Source: Haloarcula rubra
GTDB taxonomy: Archaea; Halobacteriota; Halobacteria; Halobacteriales; Haloarculaceae
Length of the DNA stretch: 64,000 nucleotides
Assembly (NCBI RefSeq): GCF_019599465.1
Contig: NZ_RKLR01000008.1
Span: 122,169-186,168, forward strand
Direction of reading: 5' to 3'
Part shown: positions 26,105 through 34,576 of the stretch, one piece after another
Layout: the number at the start of each line of letters is the position of its first letter
How positions within the stretch are numbered: position 1 is the first letter of the stretch
Notes under the pieces: generated by a model
What the model was told of the DNA's origin: nothing
Seen by the model: only the letters and a program-made list of their open reading frames with translations
Databases searched by the model: none
Position numbers and translations under genes: made by a program

Positions 26105-27148
26105 TTAGTGTTCGTTATCAGGTGCCTGGTCAGTATGCACGTATACCCAGATGAGGTCACCATTCCGTAGCTGGTACTGCTCTGGGTTCACGTCAGCCGT
26201 GCGTTGCCGGATGATGATCTCCGTTCCGCCCGTACTGGAACGGTAGGTTCCACCGAACTTTTCGCCCGCATCATATTGAATCACGTGGCCTTTCTTAGAT
26301 TCCTGTGAGTACTCAATCGATGGAATCGTATTGAGCGCGGTTGCGAGTGTGACTGGCTCACCGGTGTTGAACCACGTGTATGGGTTGTCGTCGTCACGAA
26401 ACTGAAACTGTTCTGTACCCGCTTGCTCGTAGTTGCTCCCTTCAAAGTTCAGCCGCCGGTTATTGACGTCGAACACGAGCTTGCCTGTGCGAGTATTATC
26501 TCCCGAAGTAGTGGCAGTCGCACTCTTCGTAGTAATTCGCACCCAGAAGTTGTCGTTATGTTGGACCTCGTACGTCGTTGGATCGATCGTTCGAGTCCCT
26601 TCATGGATATCGATCGTTACGCCGCTGTCTGTCGTCCGGTACGTCGTCCCCTCGTACGTGATGACGGGCTCACCACGCCCATCTTGAGAGTAACTGATTC
26701 CGGGCAAGAGGTTGAGCGCACGGGCGAACGTGATGACTTTCTTCTCGTTGCTCCACTCGTTCGGTCCGTGAGCCGAGTCGTGAAAGTGGAAGTAGACCGT
26801 CTCCGGATGCTTCTTTTCGATAGTGTCGAGGTAGTACCGCTGCTGATCGAAGTCCACCAACGTACCATCAATCTCGAAGAAGAGGCGACCGTGCCAGTGC
26901 GAGTCCTTATAGCCCGGTGCATCCTTTGACGCTTCTTCCGTGGTCGTCGATTCTTCAGTCGGTGTCGGTTCCTCTGTGGTAGTCGTAGTGGTTCTGGCCG
27001 TGGGCGATGGGGTATTCGTACTCGTCCGTGTCGAAGTCGGCGGGGTATTGGCTCCATCAGAACCGCTCGCACAGCCAGCGAGCCCACCTACAATTGGAAC
27101 TCCAGCAAAGCGTAACAACTGACGCCGAGACCACTTACTACTAGGCAT
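26105..27148 (-). CDS. Tat lipoprotein with two tandem copies of a His-rich HWHG domain
   Basis: 347 residues. There is a Tat motif (SRRQLLRF), a lipobox with Cys26 and a Thr/Ser/Pro-rich spacer (33-76), probably O-glycosylated. Two copies of an about 125-residue domain follow. Copy 1 (84-208) has HWHG (84-87), FHFH (120-123) and a Trp-containing EWSN segment, then the ALNLLPGI and EGTTY landmarks. Copy 2 (about 218-343) keeps the fold landmarks (GKLVFDVN, ALNTIPSIEY, NGDLIWVYVHTD), but each conserved His is replaced (TGKL, FQFR). The same domain occurs at 42773-43396 and 59320-59895. The His pattern suggests metal binding. I do not recognise the family. It starts 9 bases before the carbamoyltransferase on the same strand. 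Confidence 0.75.
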   Translation of the reverse strand: MPSSKWSRRQLLRFAGVPIVGGLAGCASGSDGANTPPTSTRTSTNTPSPTARTTTTTTEEPTPTEESTTTEEASKDAPGYKDSHWHGRLFFEIDGTLVDFDQQRYYLDTIEKKHPETVYFHFHDSAHGPNEWSNEKKVITFARALNLLPGISYSQDGRGEPVITYEGTTYRTTDSGVTIDIHEGTRTIDPTTYEVQHNDNFWVRITTKSATATTSGDNTRTGKLVFDVNNRRLNFEGSNYEQAGTEQFQFRDDDNPYTWFNTGEPVTLATALNTIPSIEYSQESKKGHVIQYDAGEKFGGTYRSSTGGTEIIIRQRTADVNPEQYQLRNGDLIWVYVHTDQAPDNEH

Positions 27149-27178
27149 GCATCGGCACGTAAGCGAGGATCCACCTTA

Positions 27179-27195
27179 CTTATACAGTGTATAAG
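27179..27195 (-). promoter_or_regulatory. Palindromic promoter element of the double-domain lipoprotein gene
   Basis: CTTATACAGTGTATAAG is a perfect 17-base palindrome that contains the TATA box, placed about 31-47 bases before the start. The related lipoprotein gene at 42773 has TGTATAAGCAAGTAAG at 42734-42749 in the corresponding place. A repressor site overlapping TATA is possible. Confidence 0.45.
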
Positions 27196-27343
27196 CACCG
27201 TGTTGGGACGCAGAACACACGATTGGTAGTTTCAACCGATTGGGAGAGATAATGATAATCTCCAGCCACGATCAAGCAGTTGAGCAGGGATTAAATCTGT
27301 CGACCTGGTCGGTTCACAACCGAGAGATCTTCTCGTTATTGCC

Positions 27344-27550
27344 TCACGGATGCTTAGTACGAGTGTCCATGAGCGTAATGAGGCCGGTGAGATATAGTAG
27401 TCCAACAGCCAGAGCGAATCCTCCGAATAGGGCAGCCATTCCTTGGAGTAATGAGAGGGAGTCTAATCCGCCAAGATACACCTCAATAGCACTTGTGGCA
27501 GCAAGGAGAAGCCACACTATGCCGATAAGCTTCTGACGGGTATCGTCCAT
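27344..27550 (-). CDS. Small two-helix membrane protein
   Basis: 68 residues from the ATG at 27550. This start is preceded at ten bases by a perfect GGAGGTGAT ribosome binding site, so I prefer it to an ATG 36 bases upstream. Two hydrophobic helices (about 8-26 and 36-58) and a short basic tail make up the whole protein. There is no known motif. It is read convergently with nothing; the flanking gaps (27149-27343 and 27587-27793) contain only promoter-like sequence. Confidence 0.6.
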   Translation of the reverse strand: MDDTRQKLIGIVWLLLAATSAIEVYLGGLDSLSLLQGMAALFGGFALAVGLLYLTGLITLMDTRTKHP

Positions 27551-27793
27551 TTCATTATCATCACCTCCATCGTCTTGCAAACCCATCGTCGGTCCGAGAA
27601 TGATGCTTGTCCGTGTGTGTATTCACAACGAGTTGACGATCGGGGCTCTGTTTAGTAACCAGGAAACGCAGGCCAGTATTCTGTTCTCTGTACTCGAAGG
27701 AAATCTTCTTCATTCACTCCACAACTGAACATGGACTGTCATCAACGCTTATGAGCCTGCCAATCTGATGTACCAAACACGGACCCCCCAACC

Positions 27794-28495
27794 ATGGGCG
27801 AACTCGCGACTGGCCTGCGAACACTCGGCACTCGATTCGATATCAATGAGCGTGACGTGGCGGTCTGGAGTGCGATCCTGCTCGCGGAGTTTCTCGCCGT
27901 TCTCACGTACGTGGGCATGACGTCGACGACGATTACAGAGCCTCGGTATGCGGTGTACCCATTCATTTGGATCAACGTTGGGCTCCTTGCGGTGTCACGA
28001 ACGGAACTCTCAGACCGAAGCTGGCGCATCCAAACTCTTGCCCTAGGAGCGACTGGCATCTATCTGCTTGTGCTGTTGTACCTCGGGGGTCTGGTTCGAT
28101 TCGGCGTCTTCACGCCGCTCGGACCCGGAACCGAGTTCCGTATTTCGTGGGCACTCCCCGGGTGGGGTCCTGTCGTGGTCTTTCGCAACCCGTGGCTTCA
28201 GACAGTGGCCGTCCCGTTCAAGGCCGCCGGCTATCTCTCGTTCGCGTATCTCCTCTACGCTCGATTGCTTGACGCCACGAAAGGGGTCCTTTCGGGCGTG
28301 TTCGGCCTCGTCTCTTGCGTTGGCTGTACGTTTTCGATTCTCATGCCGTTGTTCGGCGCGTCAGCGTTCAGTGCGGTCACACAGCTGTCGTGGGACCTGT
28401 CGACGGTCGTCTTCTTGCTCACGGTCGCTCTGCTGTACTGGAGTGCTGAAGTCGAAGCGGTTCTATCGGCGCGGATTCGGCATCTGTCTTCCTGA
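27794..28495 (+). CDS. Polytopic membrane protein (DUF7546-like)
   Basis: 233 residues with about six membrane helices. A Cys pair lies inside a membrane segment (VSCVGCTFSILMPLFG, about 171-186), which could bind metal or form a disulfide. The layout matches the haloarchaeal family I recall as DUF7546, although I cannot verify that. It precedes the DUF2298 protein on the same strand, with a 230-base gap that contains an AT-rich promoter, so they are probably separate transcripts. Neighbouring multicopper oxidase genes make a copper-related role conceivable. Confidence 0.6.
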   Translation: MGELATGLRTLGTRFDINERDVAVWSAILLAEFLAVLTYVGMTSTTITEPRYAVYPFIWINVGLLAVSRTELSDRSWRIQTLALGATGIYLLVLLYLGGLVRFGVFTPLGPGTEFRISWALPGWGPVVVFRNPWLQTVAVPFKAAGYLSFAYLLYARLLDATKGVLSGVFGLVSCVGCTFSILMPLFGASAFSAVTQLSWDLSTVVFLLTVALLYWSAEVEAVLSARIRHLSS

Positions 28496-28725
28496 TCGAC
28501 ACCACAGCTTGAGCCCCTCTCTGAGAATAACAACGTTGTCGTTTCCCCTGTCGTTCGCTACCGGTAATTGTGCCACACTGATCGAGCATTCACATCCAAG
28601 GATAGCTACATTCGTCCATGTGCTCACGACCCCCAGAGCTGGTTGTGGGCCGTCATGTTCACCCGAACTTCCCTATATTATGACACAAAAAGCACTTACG
28701 GGCGAACGTAAATCGACTAGCTACC

Positions 28726-31143
28726 GTGGAGTTCCTCCTCGTCCTGAGATACCTCTTGATGCTCGCGGTATTCACCTCGCTCGGTGCGCCGATTGCCGCG
28801 TTAGTCTTTCGTGAATTTCCACGCAGAGGCGCGGCGTTCTCATTGCCCACAGCGCTGATTCCCTTCGCTATCGTCGTTTTTTGGATCGGACAGCTCACCT
28901 TTGGGCTTCACACGATTCTCATCGGCATCGTCGTGCTGATTGCTGGCGCGTTCATCGCTCACCGGCTCGGTGGCCAACCAAAATGGGACTCAGTCGCTGT
29001 GATGTACGGCGTTTTCATCGTGGGGTTTTCAATCCTCGTCGTGGTTCGCGCAGCAAGCCCGAGTATCACGCCGGCCGGCGGCGAGCAGTTCCTTCACTTC
29101 GGATTGGTGAAGTCGCTCGAACGGGCCCCTGGCCTCCCACCGGAGGACTTCTGGTATGCCGGCGAGCCACTCAAGTACTACTACGGGGGTCAGCTCCAGG
29201 TTACTAGCTTTTCGATGCTAACTGGGACCAAACTGCGATACGGGTTCAACTTAGGGATTGCGACGTTCTATGGTGTGATGTTCGTTGTCGCGTACGGACT
29301 CACTGGTGCGATAGTCGAGAACAGGGGATACTCCCATCGATTCGGTGGTGCCCTAGGGACGTTCTTCGTTGCGGTCGGGGGCGGAACGACGACGGCTACT
29401 CGTCTACTGACGCCATACCTCCCCGACGGCGTCGCTGACGTGGTTTCTCCGGCTGCCTTCGGATTTGTCGCCACCCGCTTCAACAACGGGGCCTTGAGCC
29501 GGACAATCGCCGAACTCGCAACCCCCTCCGAATGGTCGTGGTGGTACACCCGATACGTGGTTCCCGGTACTCTCCAGGAAGTCCCGCTCTACTCGTTCGT
29601 CAAAGGTGATCTCCACGGACAAACGCTCTCAACCGGCTACGTTCTATTCGCCGGTGCAGTTGCCTACGCTTACTACACGGCACCGAAGAACGCGCGCCGG
29701 CGACGTGCTACGATCCTGTTCGGCGGCTTGGGAGCTATCGGTGGCGTCTTCGGCTTCATGAATACCTGGGCCCTCCCGACGGTCGGCGGCCTAACGGTAC
29801 TCACGGTTGGGGCGGCCGAGGCACATCCGGCCACGTTGTTGCCCGAACGCTATGCGGATCGGCTCCACATTGATATTGGTAATACCGACACACGTCCTGG
29901 GTGGCTGATTGCGGAGCTTTGGCGACTTCTCCTGGCCGGAGTCGGCGCCGTCATCGTTCTCCTCATCTCCATCACTATCGCCTCGCCGTTCCTGCTGTTT
30001 GGTGACGTGCCGACGAACAACGGCATCGGGATCTTTCCCCCACGCAGTCCACTGGGACCGTTTCTCGTCATTTACGCTGGCCTGTTTGCGCTGTTCGCAG
30101 CGTACGGCATCACACGTGGCTGGCCCATCATCGAAGGAACCAACCGGCGAAGTCTCACACTGGGGATTCTCGCGCTCCTTGTCACGATGGTCGGGACAGT
30201 TGTGTGGCTCGACTTCGCCGTTCTCGCGGTGACCGGGCCACTCCTGCTTGGCGGATGGCTGCTGGTACGCTCGGGTCGGGGGGACTTCGCGCTGATCTTG
30301 CTCATCGCGGGTGCCGGTCTTCTCCTGTCGTTCGAGCTGGTCTATGCACGGTTGCCGCAAATCGGTAACCCCCGCTGGAACACGTCGCTAAAGGTCGCCG
30401 TGCAGGGCTGGACGCTCGGAGCTGCTGGAGGTGGTGCAGCAGCCGCGATTCTGGTGACGCGAAGCTGGGATCGACTTTCCGACTTCAGGGTCCCGAACAG
30501 TGCCCTCGCTGGAGATGGCACGCTGACGAGTTGGCGTGTTGCACTCGCTTCGAGCGCAACCATCGCCCTCGTTACGATGGTCGTCCTCGCGAGTCTCGCC
30601 TTTCCGGTCATGGCTCTTAATCAAGAGGTTGCAAGAGACGCCGTTGAGGGAGACTACGACCCCACACTGGATGGGCGAGCCGACCTCGAACAACGGCGTC
30701 CCGCACAAGCAACGGCCATCGATTGGCTCGACGACCGACCGGGGACCCCGACTATCGTTGAGGCGCCTGGGCCTTCGTATCAATGGACAAGTCCCGCCTC
30801 GACGTTCACCGGTCTGCCGTCAGTCATTGGTTGGGATCACCAAGAGGAGTACCGGAGCCCCGAGGCATACACACGCCGAGTTACTGCTGTGGACGAGATT
30901 TACACTGGTGAATGGACAGACGCTGCGCAGTATCTGGATCGCTACGAGGTCCAGTACGTCTACGTCGGACCGAACGAACGGGAGCGATATGGCGACGAAC
31001 TCCGCTCGTTTGATCGCTCGGTTTTCACCGTAGCCTTCGAGAACGAGGCCGTAACGATCTACGCTGTGGAGGAGACGCAGTTGTTGAACCCTTCGATGGA
31101 GGATTCGAAACAGCTCCGAGCGTTCCTCTCGAAGAATCCTTGA
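28726..31143 (+). CDS. DUF2298 (Chlor_Arch_YYY) multi-pass membrane protein
   Basis: 805 residues starting at GTG, with about 18 membrane helices. The family hallmark is present: DFWYAGEPLKYYYGGQ with the Tyr-Tyr-Tyr run, then EWSWWYTRYVVPG and YSFVKGDLHGQ, which lie in loops like those of GT-C glycosyltransferases. The soluble C-terminal part (about 640-805) includes TIVEAPGPSYQW and DEIYTGEWTDAAQYLDRYEV. DUF2298 proteins are thought to be membrane glycosyltransferase-like enzymes, but their reaction is not established. It is followed five bases later by the convergent ZIP gene. No pathway partner is adjacent. Confidence 0.88.
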   Translation: MEFLLVLRYLLMLAVFTSLGAPIAALVFREFPRRGAAFSLPTALIPFAIVVFWIGQLTFGLHTILIGIVVLIAGAFIAHRLGGQPKWDSVAVMYGVFIVGFSILVVVRAASPSITPAGGEQFLHFGLVKSLERAPGLPPEDFWYAGEPLKYYYGGQLQVTSFSMLTGTKLRYGFNLGIATFYGVMFVVAYGLTGAIVENRGYSHRFGGALGTFFVAVGGGTTTATRLLTPYLPDGVADVVSPAAFGFVATRFNNGALSRTIAELATPSEWSWWYTRYVVPGTLQEVPLYSFVKGDLHGQTLSTGYVLFAGAVAYAYYTAPKNARRRRATILFGGLGAIGGVFGFMNTWALPTVGGLTVLTVGAAEAHPATLLPERYADRLHIDIGNTDTRPGWLIAELWRLLLAGVGAVIVLLISITIASPFLLFGDVPTNNGIGIFPPRSPLGPFLVIYAGLFALFAAYGITRGWPIIEGTNRRSLTLGILALLVTMVGTVVWLDFAVLAVTGPLLLGGWLLVRSGRGDFALILLIAGAGLLLSFELVYARLPQIGNPRWNTSLKVAVQGWTLGAAGGGAAAAILVTRSWDRLSDFRVPNSALAGDGTLTSWRVALASSATIALVTMVVLASLAFPVMALNQEVARDAVEGDYDPTLDGRADLEQRRPAQATAIDWLDDRPGTPTIVEAPGPSYQWTSPASTFTGLPSVIGWDHQEEYRSPEAYTRRVTAVDEIYTGEWTDAAQYLDRYEVQYVYVGPNERERYGDELRSFDRSVFTVAFENEAVTIYAVEETQLLNPSMEDSKQLRAFLSKNP

Positions 31144-31148
31144 GTGGG

Positions 31149-32384
31149 TCAGACGGTGACGAACAGCCCCGTCACGTACATGAAGACGAACCCGACGAGG
31201 AACGCCCCGAGGTTCAGCGGCGTCGCCGCCCGCCCAGTGTCGCCTTGAGCCATCTTCGTTAGCTCCCAGACGACCTGTAGAATCGCACCGACACCGATCG
31301 CGAGGAAGAACGTCCCGAGCGTCGGTGAGAACGCGTAGCTACCGATCCAGGCACCCGGAATCACTGGCCCGCCCGCAAGCACGCCGAACGCAACAAAGTG
31401 TTTCAACGCGGGCCGCTCCCCCCGGGCAACCGGACCGACGATCGCTGGCCCTTCGGTCACGTTGTGAATCATGAACCCGATGACGAGGAACGTTCCGAGC
31501 GCCACCCGACCGAGAGCGAACGCGCTCCCGATAGCGAGCCCCTCCGCGAGGTTATGCAGGCCGATACTGATGGCTACCAGATAGGCGACCCAGAGCCCGC
31601 TGCTCGCCCGTTCGCTCCCAGCCGCCGCTTTCTGTTCGCGCCACGAACTGATCGCCTGCACGGCGAAGAATGCGCCGACGACGCCGAGGACGAAGAGCAG
31701 ACTTCCTTCGAACGCACCCGGGACTCGCTCGAGGAGTTCGATCGCGTCAAACGTCGCGTCGAAGGCCAGAAACGCCAGGACTCCGGCGGCAAACACGATC
31801 ACGGCGTGCAACCAGTGCTCCGAGAGCGAGCGGAGATACGGGAACCAGAGGATTCCCAAGGCGACAGGGATGATACCGACGAACAGTCCGACGACCGCGA
31901 GCGTCCCGAGGATGGTGCCAGTCACCCCGGGCGACGTGGAGGGTGCGACGATCGTGTGGCTGACCGTTGGTCCGTCCGAGAGGACCAGCGTAACGTCGAG
32001 GTCCCAGCCGGGATTCCAGCGATACGGAATTTCGATAGTCGCGCTCTCCAACGGTGCGAGCGTCCGGTCGCCACCACTTACCCCAAAGTTCCAGTACGCG
32101 TCGTTGACCAGCACCTGCGAGACCGTTACCGCATTGGGGCCGTTGTTCGTGACGTGGACGAGGATCGTTCCCTGATCCGGAAGTGTCGTGTACGAGATTG
32201 TCACGTCGGGGAGAGGTTCGCCACCTGTGCCGAGGGCCGCAAAGGGATTTCCGACGAGGAACAGCCCCAACACGATCGCAAGCAACACGACCGGTAGCAG
32301 GGCGAGGACCCACCGCGGAAGGCCGAAGGTTTGACCCTCCTCGACGGTGACACCGCCATTTGGTTCGGATCGCTCATCGCTCAT
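31149..32384 (-). CDS. ZIP-family metal permease with an N-terminal extracytoplasmic beta domain (copy 2)
   Basis: 411 residues, collinear with copy 1 at 15303-16553. It has a membrane helix at about 24-46, the beta-rich outer domain (LPDVTISYTTLPDQGTILVH to STSPGV), and a ZIP permease with HNLAEG and HNVTEGP. The gene begins directly after the stop of the multicopper oxidase, so they are translated together. Likely substrates are Fe2+, Mn2+ or Zn2+; the MntR-like regulator in this operon favours Mn2+ or Fe2+. Sequence identity to copy 1 is high throughout by eye, indicating a segmental duplication rather than independent recruitment. Confidence 0.9.
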   Translation of the reverse strand: MSDERSEPNGGVTVEEGQTFGLPRWVLALLPVVLLAIVLGLFLVGNPFAALGTGGEPLPDVTISYTTLPDQGTILVHVTNNGPNAVTVSQVLVNDAYWNFGVSGGDRTLAPLESATIEIPYRWNPGWDLDVTLVLSDGPTVSHTIVAPSTSPGVTGTILGTLAVVGLFVGIIPVALGILWFPYLRSLSEHWLHAVIVFAAGVLAFLAFDATFDAIELLERVPGAFEGSLLFVLGVVGAFFAVQAISSWREQKAAAGSERASSGLWVAYLVAISIGLHNLAEGLAIGSAFALGRVALGTFLVIGFMIHNVTEGPAIVGPVARGERPALKHFVAFGVLAGGPVIPGAWIGSYAFSPTLGTFFLAIGVGAILQVVWELTKMAQGDTGRAATPLNLGAFLVGFVFMYVTGLFVTV

Positions 32385-33650
32385 TTAGACCACCTCGAAG
32401 AAGCTCATCCAGCCGAGTTCGGCGAACTCCGACTGGTGGGCGTGGAACATGTACAGTCCCGGCTCGTGATTGGAGTAGTCGAGTTCGAGAATGCCACGCT
32501 GGGCCTGACACTGCATCACCGTATCGATGGTCTGATGTGTCGGCGTAAGCGTCGTCCCGTGGTCGTAGTAATCGTAGAACTGTGAGTGGGTGTGCAGCGA
32601 GTTGATGGGATCGAACTCGGTAGCGTTCACGAGATAGATCCGCTGGCGGTCGTTCCGGTCGATCTGTATCGGGCGTTTCGTCTCGCCAGCTTGCCAGTTC
32701 CCGTTGCCGTCGGTCCGACCAACGCCGTATGCGAAGGCCCGGGTGTTCACTGCGTACACCTCGTTGTCGACGTCGAAGTTCGTGTCGAACCCGTTCATCA
32801 CCATCACCAGCTCGTTGAGATCGTAGTCGTTGCGCTGGATGAACTCGTAGTTGCGACGTTTGGCCGTCTCTACGAGGTCCTCACGTAGCGCGTCGGTGAT
32901 CTGACTCGGGTGGTATGGGACGTACTCCTCAGGGTGTTCTCTGACCCGCTCAGGGTCCGGGTCGACGATGATTGCCCCATAGAGGCCACGGTGAACGTGC
33001 TCTTTGAGCGGCGATGAGTGGCAGTGATACAGGTGGACACCCATCGGGTTGGCCTGCCACTCGTACGTGAACGACTCGCCAGTATCGAGTTCGCCGGGAC
33101 CGTTCTGCGGAATGCCGTCCATTTCGGGGCGGAGGTTCCGCAGGTGCGGATGGATGGTATGCGGGTTCGATGAGCCGTTGGTGAATCTAATCCGGACGAG
33201 GTCACCCTCGGTTACACGGAGCGTCGGCCCGGGTACCTGCCCGTTGTATGTCCACGCCGAGAATTCGACGCCGGGGGCGATCTCGACGGCCGTATCGACG
33301 GCCGTGAACTCGAACTCACGCACCGTCTGGCCGTTTTCCTCGAACACGCGTTGGGGAACGTTGTCCTGGCCGTCCCGCCCGGTGTTGAATTGGGTGAGAA
33401 ACTCGTGCGGGTCAAACCTGGTGTTCTCGTACTCGCCGCGCGCTCCAAACCCACTGTCGTCATCATCACTACCAGCGCCCTGTCCCATAGCCGAGCCACC
33501 GAGACCGGTGAGGGCAGCGCTACCAGCCAGCCCTAATCCCCCAAGTACGCTACGTCTGCTCACGGGGAATGCTGTATCGAGGTGGTCGACAAGTCGAGCC
33601 TCTAGCGCCTCCGTGTAATCCGCGGCCCGGGTGTAATCGAGTGAGGGCAT
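32385..33650 (-). CDS. Tat-exported two-domain multicopper oxidase (copy 2)
   Basis: 421 residues from the ATG at 33650, which shares a base with the regulator stop (TGATG) and gives the same MPSLDY start as copy 1. It has a Tat motif (SRRSVLGG) and a full set of copper motifs: HTIHPH, YHCHSSPLKEHVHRGLYG, HTHSQ and HAHQSEF. As in copy 1, Leu follows Gly at the expected axial Met position. It acts outside the membrane, using O2 as acceptor. Operon order is regulator, oxidase, ZIP. Unlike locus 1 there is no halocyanin gene downstream. Confidence 0.9.
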   Translation of the reverse strand: MPSLDYTRAADYTEALEARLVDHLDTAFPVSRRSVLGGLGLAGSAALTGLGGSAMGQGAGSDDDDSGFGARGEYENTRFDPHEFLTQFNTGRDGQDNVPQRVFEENGQTVREFEFTAVDTAVEIAPGVEFSAWTYNGQVPGPTLRVTEGDLVRIRFTNGSSNPHTIHPHLRNLRPEMDGIPQNGPGELDTGESFTYEWQANPMGVHLYHCHSSPLKEHVHRGLYGAIIVDPDPERVREHPEEYVPYHPSQITDALREDLVETAKRRNYEFIQRNDYDLNELVMVMNGFDTNFDVDNEVYAVNTRAFAYGVGRTDGNGNWQAGETKRPIQIDRNDRQRIYLVNATEFDPINSLHTHSQFYDYYDHGTTLTPTHQTIDTVMQCQAQRGILELDYSNHEPGLYMFHAHQSEFAELGWMSFFEVV

Positions 33651-34354
33651 CACGCACCCCCTCTGGCGTTGGTGGCGGCCTGTTCCGGTTCGTCATTCAG
33701 TTCGCGGACACGAATCGTCCGGGCGACGTCCATCGGAAGCGAGACCGGTGTGTCGTCGGGTTGTGGTTGAACAGTGATCAGATCGATCGGGGCAATCTCG
33801 GTGACGACCAGATTGGTCCCCGGCGTGATTCCGGCTTCGTCGAGATACGCTAACTGTTCAGGATCGCGGTCGCTCACTTCAACGACGACGAGATGCGCTC
33901 CGTCTTCACATTCGCTCAAATACGTGTCGGAACGGGAGGCGAGAGCGAGCGTTTCGCTCGGGATCGGTGCGCCATGCGGGTCAACAGTTGTCTCATCCAG
34001 CGCCTCCGCGAGTCGTTGTTCAAGCGTCTCGCTAATGTGGTGCTCGAGTACGTCCGCTTCCTCGTGAACCTCGGCCCAGTCGTAGCCTAACTGTTCGACG
34101 AGATAGGCTTCGAGTAGACGATGATGGCGAATTACTTCGATGGCGACGGTCTCGCCTTCATCGGTGAGCCTCACTCCGTTGTATGCTTCACGTTCGACGA
34201 GTCCGCGCTCGGCGAGTTTCTTTGTCATGGTCGTCACTGTCGGGGGCTTGACCGAGAGCTGTGACGCGATTTCGGAGGTCGAGACGAGCTCCTGGTCGGC
34301 ATCCTGAAGCTCGTAAATGGCTTTGAGGTAATCCTCCATCACGTTGGTGAGCAT
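33650..34354 (-). CDS. DtxR/MntR-family metal-dependent transcriptional regulator
   Basis: 234 residues. It has an N-terminal winged helix (1-62, PPTVTTMTKKLAERG), a dimer and metal domain (70-140) and a C-terminal SH3/FeoA-like domain (about 150-220). Metal ligands align as Asp8 (MEDYL), His78, Glu82, His97, Asp101, Glu104 and His105. DtxR has Met and Cys at the positions of Asp8 and Asp101; acidic residues there are typical of manganese-sensing MntR, though MntR Glu11 is Lys here. It is the first gene of the operon with the oxidase and ZIP genes. A TTAGA-type box lies between its TATA box and start, so it probably represses itself. Confidence 0.88.
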   Translation of the reverse strand: MLTNVMEDYLKAIYELQDADQELVSTSEIASQLSVKPPTVTTMTKKLAERGLVEREAYNGVRLTDEGETVAIEVIRHHRLLEAYLVEQLGYDWAEVHEEADVLEHHISETLEQRLAEALDETTVDPHGAPIPSETLALASRSDTYLSECEDGAHLVVVEVSDRDPEQLAYLDEAGITPGTNLVVTEIAPIDLITVQPQPDDTPVSLPMDVARTIRVRELNDEPEQAATNARGGA

Positions 34355-34361
34355 ATCTGGT

Positions 34362-34375
34362 TTAGATGGAGCTAA
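34362..34375 (-). promoter_or_regulatory. Operator-like palindrome in the regulator-oxidase-ZIP promoter
   Basis: TTAGA-TGGA-GCTAA matches the boxes at 17879-17909 except for one base in the second arm. It lies seven bases before the regulator start and just downstream of a TATA-like TTTATTTA (about 34374-34383), where bound protein would block transcription of a nearly leaderless mRNA. Confidence 0.6.
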
Positions 34376-34576
34376 TAAATAAAATTGCCGACTCGAATAC
34401 CAGGTAGTCCTTGTGTCTACTTATCAGAGAGACATTCATAGGGATCTCAAGGTGGATACCTGCGCCTTCAGGCTCAGGAGGAAACCGACATGGTGGTGTG
34501 ACTGTTCTCCGTCGATGGCTAGCCGACTCCCCATCCCTGTATTAACATTCAAGTACATTGTCTGTCTTGTGATGGT

